From: Allobosea sp039673065
GTDB lineage: Bacteria; Pseudomonadota; Alphaproteobacteria; Rhizobiales; Beijerinckiaceae
DNA length: 64,000 nucleotides
Direction: 5' to 3'
Assembly (NCBI RefSeq): GCF_039673065.1
Contig: NZ_JBDJKW010000011.1
Span: 74,842-138,841 of the forward strand
In this document: positions 50,878 through 58,960 of the stretch, one piece after another
Layout: every line of letters starts with the position of its first letter
How positions within the stretch are numbered: the first letter of the stretch is position 1
The notes under the pieces: model-generated
Database searches by the model: none
Seen by the model: only the letters and a program-made list of their open reading frames with translations
Told to the model about the DNA's origin: nothing
Position numbers and translations under genes: made by a program

Positions 50878-52031
50878 GCCTGCGCGGCCGCCGGTGCCTT
50901 CAAGGCCTCGCGCACGGCCGCAATGATGTAGTCCTGCGTCGCCTCGTCGAGATAGGGATGCATCGGCAGCGAGACGACCTCCTGCGAGGCACGCTCCGAT
51001 ACCGGCAGCCCGTTCCCGGCGACGGGATAGTCCTTGTAGGCGGTCTGCTGGTGCAGCGGCTTGGGATAATAGATCGCGGTTGGCACGCCCTTCTCCTTGA
51101 GCGCGGCCTGGAAGGCGTCGCGCCGGGCGGCGTCGATGCGCAGCGTGTACTGGGCCCAGGTCGAGACGCATTCGGGCATGACATAGGGCGTCACCGCCAC
51201 GTCCTTCAGCGCCTCGGTATAGCGCGCGGCGACGCGCTGGCGCTTGTCGAGCTCCTCGGCGAAGACCTTGAGCTTCTCGAGCAGCACGGCGGCCTGCACG
51301 GTGTCGAGCCGCGAGTTCAGGCCGACGCGGACATTGTCGTACTTGAACGAGCCCTTGCCGTGGAAGCGCAGCGAGCGCAGCAGCGCGGCCTTATCGTCAT
51401 TGTCGGTGAGGATCGCGCCACCGTCGCCATAGCAGCCGAGCGGCTTGGCCGGGAAGAAGCTGGTGGTGGCGAAGTCGCCGATCGCGCCGGCGACGCGGCC
51501 CTTGTAGCGGGCGCCGAAGCCCTGGGCGGAATCGGAGATCAGGGCGAGCTCGTGCCGGCGGCAGAACGCCTCGAGCGCGTCGTAGTCGGCCGCCTGGCCG
51601 AAGAGGTCGACGGCGATCAGCGCGCGCGCGCGCAGGCCGTGCTTGGCCGCGGTCTCGATCGCGGCGGGCAGGGCCTTGGGGTCGATGTTGTAGGTCGCCT
51701 CGTCGATCTCGGTGAAGATCGGGGTGGCGCCCATCCAGGCGACGACCTCGGCAGTGGCGGCGAAGGTGAAGCTCGGGCAGAGCACGGCGTCGCCCGGGCC
51801 GATGCCGAGCGCTTCCAGCACCAGGATCAGCGCATCGGTGCCGTTGGCGACGGCGATGGCGTGCTTGGCGCCGCAGAAGGCGGCGAGCGCGGTCTCGAAC
51901 TGCTCGACCTCGGGGCCGAGGATGTAGTTGCCCTCGCGGACGACCTTGAGGATCGCGTCCTCCATGGCCTGGCCGATATGCTGGCGCTGGGCCTTGAGGT
52001 CGATGAACTCGATCACGGGATGCGCGCTCAT
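50874..52031 (-). CDS. wbpE: DegT/DnrJ/EryC1 aminotransferase (WbpE/WlbC type)
   Basis: PLP enzyme that aminates the 3-keto group of UDP-2-acetamido-3-keto-glucuronate using glutamate. The 385 residues show IEFIDLKAQRQHIG at the start, VANGTDALILVLEALG near 61, ISDSAQGFGA with Asp167 that holds the PLP nitrogen, and SFFPAKPLGCYGDGGAI with the internal-aldimine Lys196. SRLDTVQAAVLLEKL near 238 is family-typical. One-base overlap with the acetyltransferase gene upstream. With wbpA, B and D beside it the assignment is firm. Confidence 0.92.
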   Translation of the reverse strand: MSAHPVIEFIDLKAQRQHIGQAMEDAILKVVREGNYILGPEVEQFETALAAFCGAKHAIAVANGTDALILVLEALGIGPGDAVLCPSFTFAATAEVVAWMGATPIFTEIDEATYNIDPKALPAAIETAAKHGLRARALIAVDLFGQAADYDALEAFCRRHELALISDSAQGFGARYKGRVAGAIGDFATTSFFPAKPLGCYGDGGAILTDNDDKAALLRSLRFHGKGSFKYDNVRVGLNSRLDTVQAAVLLEKLKVFAEELDKRQRVAARYTEALKDVAVTPYVMPECVSTWAQYTLRIDAARRDAFQAALKEKGVPTAIYYPKPLHQQTAYKDYPVAGNGLPVSERASQEVVSLPMHPYLDEATQDYIIAAVREALKAPAAAQA

Positions 52032-52630
52032 CAGCGGATCTCCTCCAACGTGTCCGGCCCGGTCTCGCTATAGCGGCGGCCGGTCTCGGGGCAAATGAGG
52101 TCGGGGCCGAGCCTGGCGCCGTTATGGCTCATCCAGCCGATGCGGCGGGCCGGGACGCCGGCCATCAGGGCGAAGTCGGGCACGTCCTTGGCGACGACGG
52201 CGCCGGCGGCGATGAAGCAATAGGCGCCGAGCGTGTGGCCGCAGACGATGGTGGCGTTGGCGCCGATGCTGGCACCGGTCCTGACCAGGGTCTTCCGGAA
52301 CTCGGTCTTGCGGTTCAGGAAGGCGCGCGGGTTGTTGACGTTGGTGAAGACGCAGGAGGGGCCGCAGAACACCCCGTCCTCCAGCACGACGCCGTCATAG
52401 AGCGCGACGTTGTTCTGGACCTTGCAGCCGTCGCCCATGGTGACGCGCGGGCCGACCATGACGTTCTGGCCGAGCACGCAGTCGCGCCCGATCACCGTCT
52501 CGCCGAGGACGTGGACGAAATGCCAGACCTTGGAGCCTGCGCCGATCGATACCCCGTCGTCGACATAGGCGCTCTCATGGATCTTGACGCCGGGAAAGCG
52601 GGGATCGTCGCGCATTTCCGTGGCGGACAT
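52031..52630 (-). CDS. wbpD: Sugar N-acetyltransferase, left-handed beta-helix (WbpD/WlbB type)
   Basis: Acetyl-CoA-dependent 3-N-acetylation of the UDP-3-amino-uronic acid. The 199 residues contain hexapeptide repeats from about residue 22 to 150 (YVDDGVSIGAGSKVWHF; VLGQNVMVGPRVTMGDG; FTNVNNPRAF; IGANATIVCGHTLG), the trimeric beta-helix acyltransferase fold. FTNVNNPRA is a WbpD/WlbB hallmark loop. It starts 6 bases after the oxidoreductase gene and overlaps the aminotransferase by one base. Confidence 0.92.
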   Translation of the reverse strand: MSATEMRDDPRFPGVKIHESAYVDDGVSIGAGSKVWHFVHVLGETVIGRDCVLGQNVMVGPRVTMGDGCKVQNNVALYDGVVLEDGVFCGPSCVFTNVNNPRAFLNRKTEFRKTLVRTGASIGANATIVCGHTLGAYCFIAAGAVVAKDVPDFALMAGVPARRIGWMSHNGARLGPDLICPETGRRYSETGPDTLEEIR

Positions 52631-52635
52631 CGGCG

Positions 52636-53574
52636 CTAGCCTCTCAGATACTTGTCGACGAAGGGATGCCGCTCGCCGCCGGAGACGATCGGCGCGTGGC
52701 GGAACTCCGAGACCACCTCGACGCAGAAGCGCACATCCTCAAGCCCGTAGCCGCGGCCGGCGAGGATCTCCTCGTAGCTGCGGGTGTGCAGGTCGGTGAA
52801 GCCTTCCGAGAACTCGACCTCCTCGCCATCGAGCGTGATCGAGCGATAGGTGGTCTTCTTGCCCTTGACGCCGTCCGGCAGGTCGTCGGCGTCGACCGAG
52901 AGGAACCAGCGCACATCGGCCTTCTCATAGGAGAGCAGGCCGCCGGCGCGCTCGCCCTGGCGCAGGCTCGCGGTCTGCGACTTCAGCGGGCCGAAGACAT
53001 AGGCAAGCATGTCGAAGAAGTGCACGCCGATATTGGTGGCGACGCCGCCGGACTTGGATTCGTCGCCCTTCCAGGATGCGTGATACCAGCGGCCGCGCGA
53101 GGTGATGTAGGTCAGGTCGACCGCATGGCGCTTGTCGGAGGCGGCGATGCGCTCCTTCAGGGCCTGGATGGCCGGATGCAGGCGCAGCTGCAGGATGGTG
53201 TTGATCCTGTGCCCGGTCTGCTGCTCGATCTCGGCCAGCCCGTCGATGTTCCACGGGTTCAGCACCAGCGGCTTCTCGCAGATCACGTCGGCGCCGGCGC
53301 GCAGGCCGAAGCGGATATGGGCGTCGTGCAGGTAGTTGGGCGAGCAGACGCTGACATAGTCGAGCTGCTCGCCGCGGCGGCGCAGCTTGTCGACATGACG
53401 GTCGAAGCGCTCGAACTCGGTGAAGAAATGCGCCTGGGGGAAATGGCTGTCGATGATGCCGACGGAGTCGTTGGGATCATAGGCGACCTTGAGGTCGCCG
53501 CCATTCGCCTTGATCGCCGTCATGTGGCGGGGCGCGATGTAGCCGGCGGCACCGATGAGCGCGAAGCTTGTCAT
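52636..53574 (-). CDS. wbpB: Gfo/Idh/MocA oxidoreductase (WbpB/WlbA type)
   Basis: Oxidises C3 of UDP-GlcNAc-uronic acid to the 3-keto sugar using NAD. The 312 residues start MTSFALIGAAGYIAPRHM, with the nucleotide loop GAAGYIAPRH at 8-17; the family's Glu-Lys-Pro motif is at 100-102 (CEKPLV). LQLRLHPAI near 125 and GGVATNIGVHFFDML near 172 are WbpB-like substrate-domain features. The ATG at 53574 fits the family; the upstream extension does not. Second gene of the operon after the dehydrogenase. Confidence 0.92.
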   Translation of the reverse strand: MTSFALIGAAGYIAPRHMTAIKANGGDLKVAYDPNDSVGIIDSHFPQAHFFTEFERFDRHVDKLRRRGEQLDYVSVCSPNYLHDAHIRFGLRAGADVICEKPLVLNPWNIDGLAEIEQQTGHRINTILQLRLHPAIQALKERIAASDKRHAVDLTYITSRGRWYHASWKGDESKSGGVATNIGVHFFDMLAYVFGPLKSQTASLRQGERAGGLLSYEKADVRWFLSVDADDLPDGVKGKKTTYRSITLDGEEVEFSEGFTDLHTRSYEEILAGRGYGLEDVRFCVEVVSEFRHAPIVSGGERHPFVDKYLRG

Positions 53575-53632
53575 GATGATACTCGATCTCGTCCCGTCGC
53601 GCCGGCGGGGGCCGGCGCGCATCCGGGATCGC

Positions 53633-54973
53633 TCAGGCCTTGAAGACGTTGTCCGCGGTGATGCCGGCGCGGGCGCAGGCATTGCGGGTGTCGATCACGA
53701 GCTTCGAGCCGGCGACGATCGCCGCATAGTCGACATCGTCGTGATCGGTGGCGATCAGCACGGCGTCGTAGCCGGCGAGGGCGGCGGCGTCGACCGGGGC
53801 GCTCTTGCGGCCGGTCAGCTCGGCATGCTCGCGGGTCGGCGGGATCACCGGGATGAAGGGGTCGTGGAACGCGACATGGGCGCCGCGCTTCTCGATCAGC
53901 TCGATCAGCTTGAGCGAGGGGCTCTCGCGCATGTCGTCGATGTTCTTCTTGTAGGCGATGCCGAGGATCAGGACCTTGGCGTCGCTCAGGTTCTTGTGGC
54001 CCTTGGAATCGAGCAGCCCGGCGAGCTGGTCGACCACCTGGTAGGGCATGCGCGTGTTGATCTCGCCGGCCAGCTCGATGAAGCGTGTGGCGATGTCGTA
54101 TTCGCGCGCCTTCCAAGTCAGGTAGAACGGGTCGATCGGGATGCAGTGACCGCCGAGGCCCGGGCCCGGATAGAAGGGCATGAAGCCGAAGGGCTTGGTC
54201 TTGGCGGCGTCGATCACCTCCCAGACGTCGATGCCCATCGCCGCGTAGACGGTCTTGAGCTCGTTGACGAGGGCGATGTTGACGGCGCGGAAGATGTTCT
54301 CGGTCAGCTTCACGGCTTCGGCCGTGGCGGTCGAGGACACGGCGACCGCCTTGACCACGAGCTGGCCGTAGAGGGCCATCGCCATGGCGAGCGCGTCGGC
54401 GCCGTCGCCGCCGACCACCTTCGGGATGGTCGAGGTGCCGAAGTCGGGGTTGCCCGGGTCCTCGCGCTCCGGCGAGAAGGCCAGGAAGAACTCCTCGCCG
54501 CTCTTCAGGCCGCTCGCCTTCTCGAGGATCGGGCGCATCACCTCGTCGGTGGTGCCGGGATAGGTGGTCGATTCCAGCACGACGAGCTGGCCCTTGCGCA
54601 GCCGGGTGCTGATCGCCTCGGTGGTCTTCACCACATAGGAGAGGTCGGGCTCGCGGTACTTGGTCAGCGGGGTCGGCACCGCGATCAGCAGCGCGTCGGG
54701 CTCCGCCATCCGGCCGAAATCCGTGGTCGCGACGAAGTTCCCGGCCTTGGCGCCCTCGATGATCAGGTCCATCGGGATGTGCTTGATCGCGCTGCGGCCT
54801 GCGTTGAGATCGTCGACGCGGCGCTGGTCGATGTCGAAGCCGATGACCTTGATGCCCTTGCGCAGGGCGGCGAGTGCCAGCGGGATGCCGACATAGCCGA
54901 GGCCGACGATGCCGATGACGATGGAACGGTCGTTGACGCGGTCGATGAACTGCTGCGCGGCTGGCGAGGTCAC
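53633..54973 (-). CDS. wbpA: UDP-N-acetylglucosamine 6-dehydrogenase (WbpA type)
   Basis: Oxidises UDP-GlcNAc C6 to the uronic acid, first step of the pathway. The 446 residues show the NAD loop GIVGLGYVGIP at 21-31, VPTPLTKYREPDLSYV near 99, LESTTYPGTT near 133, FSPEREDPGNP near 166, and the catalytic Cys277 in GLGGHCIPIDPFYLTWKARE. These blocks resemble WbpA of the Pseudomonas O5 cluster closely. The start is a GTG at 54973 with GGAG six bases before it. First gene of the leftward operon; the 229-base gap to 55203 contains an AT-rich promoter-like zone (about 55035-55095) but no clear consensus. Confidence 0.93.
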   Translation of the reverse strand: MTSPAAQQFIDRVNDRSIVIGIVGLGYVGIPLALAALRKGIKVIGFDIDQRRVDDLNAGRSAIKHIPMDLIIEGAKAGNFVATTDFGRMAEPDALLIAVPTPLTKYREPDLSYVVKTTEAISTRLRKGQLVVLESTTYPGTTDEVMRPILEKASGLKSGEEFFLAFSPEREDPGNPDFGTSTIPKVVGGDGADALAMAMALYGQLVVKAVAVSSTATAEAVKLTENIFRAVNIALVNELKTVYAAMGIDVWEVIDAAKTKPFGFMPFYPGPGLGGHCIPIDPFYLTWKAREYDIATRFIELAGEINTRMPYQVVDQLAGLLDSKGHKNLSDAKVLILGIAYKKNIDDMRESPSLKLIELIEKRGAHVAFHDPFIPVIPPTREHAELTGRKSAPVDAAALAGYDAVLIATDHDDVDYAAIVAGSKLVIDTRNACARAGITADNVFKA

Positions 54974-55160
54974 TTGGCGCTCCGGTGATGGGTCTGCGAC
55001 ACCGGGGTGAGGCCCGTTTCGTCGGCCCGCTTTTTCCAGACTTACTAAACTACGTCAATATCCGGCCATTTACACCGCCACGGAAAGTACTCGCTTTCTG
55101 TCCGAACGATGACGGTCAAGCCCCGCCCGGGGGCTGTTCTCTGCGAATATTTGGGTGCAT

Positions 55161-55195
55161 CGGGCGCGGCGCGGCCCTTGTCGCCGCCGCGCCCG
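55161..55195 (-). terminator. Strong GC hairpin behind the IlvD-type dehydratase
   Basis: CGGGCGCGGCG and CGCCGCGCCCG form a perfect 11-bp stem with a 13-base loop, 8 bases past the dehydratase stop at 55203. No T-run follows on the minus strand. Confidence 0.5.
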
Positions 55196-55202
55196 GCACG
55201 AT

Positions 55203-56933
55203 TCAGTGGATTTCGGGCTCTGCGATCGGCGCGGTTCCCATCAGATAGTCGAAGTCGCAGCCCTTGTCGGCCTGCTGGATATGGGCCGCCGACATGCGGC
55301 CATAGCCGCGGGCGTAGTCGCGGTCCGGCGGCGTCCAGCTCTTCAGCCGCTCGGCGATCTCGGCGTCCGTCAGATTCACCGAGATGCTGCGGGCCTCGAC
55401 GTCGACGCTGATGATGTCGCCGGTCCGGACCGCCGCCAGCGGTCCCCTGACGTAGGCTTCCGGCGCGATGTGGAGCACGCAGGCGCCATAGCTCGTGCCG
55501 GACATGCGCGCATCCGAGAGCCGCAGCATGTCGCGCACGCCCTGCTTCAGCAGCTTTTTCGGGATCGGCAGCATGCCCCATTCCGGCATGCCGGGCCCGC
55601 CGACCGGGCCGCAGTTCTTCAGCACCATGACGTGGTCGGGCGTGACGTCGAGCGTCTCGTCGTTCACCGCCTGCATCATCGCGTCGTAGTCCTCGAAGAC
55701 CAGCGCCGGCCCGGCATGATTCAACAGGTGCGGCTCGGCCGCCGAGGGCTTGATCACGCAGCCGCCCGGCGCGAGGTTGCCCTTGAGCACGGCCAGCCCG
55801 TTGGCGGTCGAGACCGGCCGGTCGAGCGGGCGGATGACGTTGTCGTCATAGACCTTCGCCAGCGCGATGGTCTCGGCGATCGGCTTGCCGGTGACGGTCA
55901 TCGCGCCGGTGTGCAGCCGGCTCTCAAGCTGCTTGAGCAGCGCGGGCAGGCCGCCGGCATAGAAGAAGTCCTCCATCAGGAAGTCGCCGGAGGGCCTCAG
56001 GTTGGCGATCACCGGCACGGTGCGCGAGACCGCGTCGAAATCGTCGGGCGTCAGGTCGACGCCCGCGCGGCCGGCCATGGCGATCAGGTGGATGATGGCG
56101 TTGGTGGAACCCGCGACGGCCATGTGGACGGTCAGCGCGTTCTCGAAGCTCTGGCGCGTCAGGATGCGCTTGGGCGTCAGGTCCTCCCAGACCATCTCGA
56201 CGATGCGCTTGCCGGAGGCAGCGGCCATGCGCGGATGGGCGGCGTCGGCGGCGGGGATGGCGGAGGCGCCGGGCAGGGTCAGGCCCAGAACCTCGGCATG
56301 GCTCATCATGGTGGCGGCGGTGCCCATCACCATGCAGGTGCCGTAGGAGCGGGCGATGCCGCTCTCCATCTCGCGCCACTGGTCGTCGGTGATGTTGCCG
56401 GCCTGCTTCTCGGCCCAGTACTTCCAGACGTCGGCGCCGGAGCCGAGCACCTTGCCGGCCCAGTTGCCGCGCAGCATCGGCCCGGCCGGCACGAAGATGA
56501 AGGGCAGGCCGGCGCTGCAGGCGCCCATGATCAGGGCCGGCGTGGACTTGTCGCAGCCGCCGAGCAGCACCGCGCCGTCGAGCGGGTGGGAGCGGATCGA
56601 TTCCTCGGTCTCCATCGCCAGGAAGTTGCGATAGAGCATGGTCGTCGGCTTCTGGTACTGCTCGGAGGCCGACATCACCGGGATTTCGACCGGGAAGCCG
56701 CCGGACGCCCAGACCGCCCGCTTCACCGCTTCGGCGCGGTCGCGCAGATGGGTGTGGCAGGGGTTGATCTCCGACCAGGTGTTGATGATGCCGATGACCG
56801 GCTTGCCCATGAACTCGTCATGGTTGAGCCCCATCTGCAGCGCCCGCGAGCGATGCCCGAAGGAGCGCAGGTCGCTCGCCCCGAACCAGCGCTTGGAGCG
56901 CAGCGTGTCGGGCGTCTTGCGGGGATGGGACAT
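55203..56933 (-). CDS. IlvD/Edd-family dehydratase (sugar-acid dehydratase type)
   Basis: Fe-S-dependent dehydration of a dihydroxy acid or aldonate to a 2-keto-3-deoxy acid. The 576 residues include NPCHTHL near residue 57, GGCDKSTPA near 125 and KNCGPVGGPGMPEWG near 437 (cluster and active-site cysteines), and LSDARMSGTSYGACVLH near 470. Similar proteins are L-arabonate and related sugar-acid dehydratases rather than IlvD of amino acid synthesis. The ATG at 56933 has GAGGAA upstream. Downstream of a DapA-family aldolase gene, across palindromic repeat copy 3, which together would form a non-phosphorylated sugar-acid pathway. Confidence 0.9.
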   Translation of the reverse strand: MSHPRKTPDTLRSKRWFGASDLRSFGHRSRALQMGLNHDEFMGKPVIGIINTWSEINPCHTHLRDRAEAVKRAVWASGGFPVEIPVMSASEQYQKPTTMLYRNFLAMETEESIRSHPLDGAVLLGGCDKSTPALIMGACSAGLPFIFVPAGPMLRGNWAGKVLGSGADVWKYWAEKQAGNITDDQWREMESGIARSYGTCMVMGTAATMMSHAEVLGLTLPGASAIPAADAAHPRMAAASGKRIVEMVWEDLTPKRILTRQSFENALTVHMAVAGSTNAIIHLIAMAGRAGVDLTPDDFDAVSRTVPVIANLRPSGDFLMEDFFYAGGLPALLKQLESRLHTGAMTVTGKPIAETIALAKVYDDNVIRPLDRPVSTANGLAVLKGNLAPGGCVIKPSAAEPHLLNHAGPALVFEDYDAMMQAVNDETLDVTPDHVMVLKNCGPVGGPGMPEWGMLPIPKKLLKQGVRDMLRLSDARMSGTSYGACVLHIAPEAYVRGPLAAVRTGDIISVDVEARSISVNLTDAEIAERLKSWTPPDRDYARGYGRMSAAHIQQADKGCDFDYLMGTAPIAEPEIH

Positions 56934-56978
56934 CGGCGTTTCCTCGGTGCTTTGTCTCGTTGGCGTTCGAACCTCTCC

Positions 56979-57122
56979 GTCATTCCGGGGCGGCCCGCAG
57001 GGCCGAGCCCGGAACCCATGAACACGCGGCCATGAGGACGAGCGCGGCGATGGCGGTGCGGTTACGGCACCGCCGGTGGTCATGGGTTCCGGGCTCTTCG
57101 CTGCGCGAGGCCCGGGAATGAC
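56979..57122. repeat. Dispersed palindromic repeat, copy 3
   Basis: Begins GTCATTCCGGGG, includes GAGCCCGGAACCCATGAAC, then the inverse CATGGGTTCCGGGCTCTTCG, and ends GGCCCGGGAATGAC. Its right arm is nearly identical to that of copy 1. It starts 8 bases past the stop of the aldolase gene at 57131. The copies differ most in their central 60-65 bases. Confidence 0.85.
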
Positions 57123-57130
57123 GGCGTGCC

Positions 57131-58048
57131 TTACTCCGCCGCCGCGCGCTGGCTGCCCCAGCTCGACACGATGCCACGCAGTTCTGCGCGCTCGGCCGCG
57201 TTGAGCTCCGGCAGGCCGGGCAGGCGCACCGGGCCGACATCGGTGCCGAGCAGGCCGAGCGCCTCCTTGACCACGGTGACGTTGGCGCCGTTGCCGTATT
57301 TGGTGCGCAGCTTCTCGAAGCCGGCGATGGCGTCGACCTCGCGGCGGGCCGTGGCGTAGTCGCCGGCCTCGAGCGCGCGCCAGACCGCCAGCGAGCGCTC
57401 TGGCGCGACGTTGATCAGCCCGGAGGTGAAGCCGCGGGCGCCGAGCGCGTAGAAGGGCGCCGCCCAGCCTTCGGCGAGGCCGCAGATCCAGTTGGCGCTG
57501 GAGCCTTGGGTCTCGCGCACGCAGTCGGCCAGCAGCATGGCGCTGGTCGAGGCGAACTTGACGCCGGCGACGTTGGGATGGGTCGCGACGCGGGCGAGAT
57601 CGGCGACGCCGATCGCCTCGGAGCGGATATAGGCGACGACCGGGATCTCCAGCGCCTCGGCGATGGCGAGGAAATAGGCGGCCTGCGATTGCGGCGCGGC
57701 GAAGGGATCGAGCGGGTGGTGCACCATCACGGCGTCGCAGCCGGCCTGCTGCGCCAGCCTGCCGGTCGCCACCGCCTCGCGCAGCGAGCGGCCGATGCCG
57801 GCGGTGACCAGCGCCTTGCCGGACGCCGCCTCGGCCGCGACGGCGTGGCTGCGCACCACCTCGTCTGTGGTCATCGGGTAGAACTCGCCGGTGTTGCCGG
57901 CCGAGACGATGTTGTGGATGCCGGCCTCGGCGATGCGGCGCACGATGCGGCCGGTCAGCGCCCAGTCGGCCTCGCCATCGGCCTTCCAGGCCGTGACGTG
58001 CACGCCGGAAATGCCGCGCAGCGCGGTGCGTACCCGTTCATTCGTCAT
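57131..58048 (-). CDS. Dihydrodipicolinate synthase/N-acetylneuraminate lyase family aldolase
   Basis: Schiff-base class I aldolase or dehydratase family of 305 residues. The Lys nucleophile is Lys164 (VAGVKFAST) and the active-site Tyr is Tyr140 (VVAYIRSE); GNTGEFYPMT at 51-60 binds the keto-acid carboxylate. In place of the usual Tyr-Asn-Ile-Pro this member has Tyr-Ile-Arg-Ser, so it is not DapA itself. It overlaps the FCD regulator's stop by 11 bases. With the dehydratase gene it would process a 2-keto-3-deoxy acid; the exact substrate is unknown. Confidence 0.87.
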   Translation of the reverse strand: MTNERVRTALRGISGVHVTAWKADGEADWALTGRIVRRIAEAGIHNIVSAGNTGEFYPMTTDEVVRSHAVAAEAASGKALVTAGIGRSLREAVATGRLAQQAGCDAVMVHHPLDPFAAPQSQAAYFLAIAEALEIPVVAYIRSEAIGVADLARVATHPNVAGVKFASTSAMLLADCVRETQGSSANWICGLAEGWAAPFYALGARGFTSGLINVAPERSLAVWRALEAGDYATARREVDAIAGFEKLRTKYGNGANVTVVKEALGLLGTDVGPVRLPGLPELNAAERAELRGIVSSWGSQRAAAE

Positions 58049-58742
58049 AGGATAATCCCTTGGCATCGGCGCCGAAGACCTGGCGCACATGGCTCTTGGC
58101 GGAGCGCACGATATGACGGCGCATCCGGGTCTCGGCCTCGGCCGGGTCGTGCCGGGACAGCGCCTCGAAGATGCCGCGATGCTCCTCGAAACCCTGGCCC
58201 CGCTCGCTGGTCTCGGCGAGCAGAGCGATCCGCTGGGCGTGGTCGTACATGCGCTGGCCGTCGAGCCGGCGCTCCAGATAGGTGCAGCCCGAGATCCGGT
58301 GGATCATGCCGTGATAGGCCTCGTTCAGCGTGACGAGGTCCTCAAGGGCGCCGTGCTGCGTGGCATGGGCCATCTCGTCGATCAGCCGCGCCATCTCGGC
58401 GATCTCGGCATCGCCGATCAGGTTGGCGGCGATATGGGCCATGACGCTCTCCAGCGCCGCGCGGCCGAGCGCCATCTCCAGCGCCTGGCGCGGCGAGAAC
58501 TCGACGAAGACGCCGCGGCGCGCCTCGGTGCGGACCAGGCCCTCGCTCTCCAGCATGCGGATGGCGTCCTTCACCGGCGTGGTCGAGACGCCGAGCATGT
58601 CGGCGAGTTGCCGCTCGTTCAGCCGCTCGCCATGCCGGAAGCCGCCGGCCACGATCGCCCGTCGCAGGCGCTCGTGGACGTGATCGCGCAGCGACCGGGT
58701 CAGCTGCGGCGAGACGGGCTCTATCGCGAGGGACAAGGACAT
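58038..58742 (-). CDS. GntR-family regulator with FCD domain
   Basis: 234 residues. The winged helix spans about residues 12-75 (GERLNERQLADMLGVSTTPVKDAIRML, core LGVSTTPVKDAIR), and the FCD effector domain about 85-215 with metal-ligand His residues (EAYHGMIHRISG, ALSRHDP). The ATG at 58742 has GGAGG at ideal spacing; the longer form to 58862 runs over the operator palindrome. It is first in the leftward operon with the aldolase and dehydratase and divergent from the TctC-type gene, so it probably controls both. Confidence 0.88.
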   Translation of the reverse strand: MSLSLAIEPVSPQLTRSLRDHVHERLRRAIVAGGFRHGERLNERQLADMLGVSTTPVKDAIRMLESEGLVRTEARRGVFVEFSPRQALEMALGRAALESVMAHIAANLIGDAEIAEMARLIDEMAHATQHGALEDLVTLNEAYHGMIHRISGCTYLERRLDGQRMYDHAQRIALLAETSERGQGFEEHRGIFEALSRHDPAEAETRMRRHIVRSAKSHVRQVFGADAKGLSYDE

Positions 58743-58842
58743 CGGGCCTCCGCTGGCGGATGCGCGGGCCGCACGGGGCGGCGGCCGCAGGAGCATCCGG
58801 CCATTGCTCGCCGTCTCACCACAAAGCGCAAGCGTCATCAAG

Positions 58843-58856
58843 TCTGAAATTTCAGA
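58843..58856. promoter_or_regulatory. Palindromic operator candidate for the FCD regulator
   Basis: TCTGAAATTTCAGA is a perfect 14-bp palindrome, followed by the overlapping near-repeat TTTCAAATTGCAGA, in the 218-base divergent gap (58743-58960). It is AT-rich in a GC-rich setting and midway between the two starts: the expected site for autoregulation and control of the tctC-type gene. Confidence 0.55.
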
Positions 58857-58960
58857 TTTCAAATTGCAGAAGATGTGCTAGCCCTGTGGCCAAGGCGTCC
58901 GCCGAAAGGGCGCAGGGCGCGCAAACGTCGCCATGGGGAACGCAAGGGAGGAGAAAGACG

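Noticed and set aside
55155..57035. Plus-strand open frame of 626 residues
   Set aside because: Antisense to the IlvD/Edd dehydratase, which has all its Fe-S and active-site cysteines; no domain in the opposite frame.
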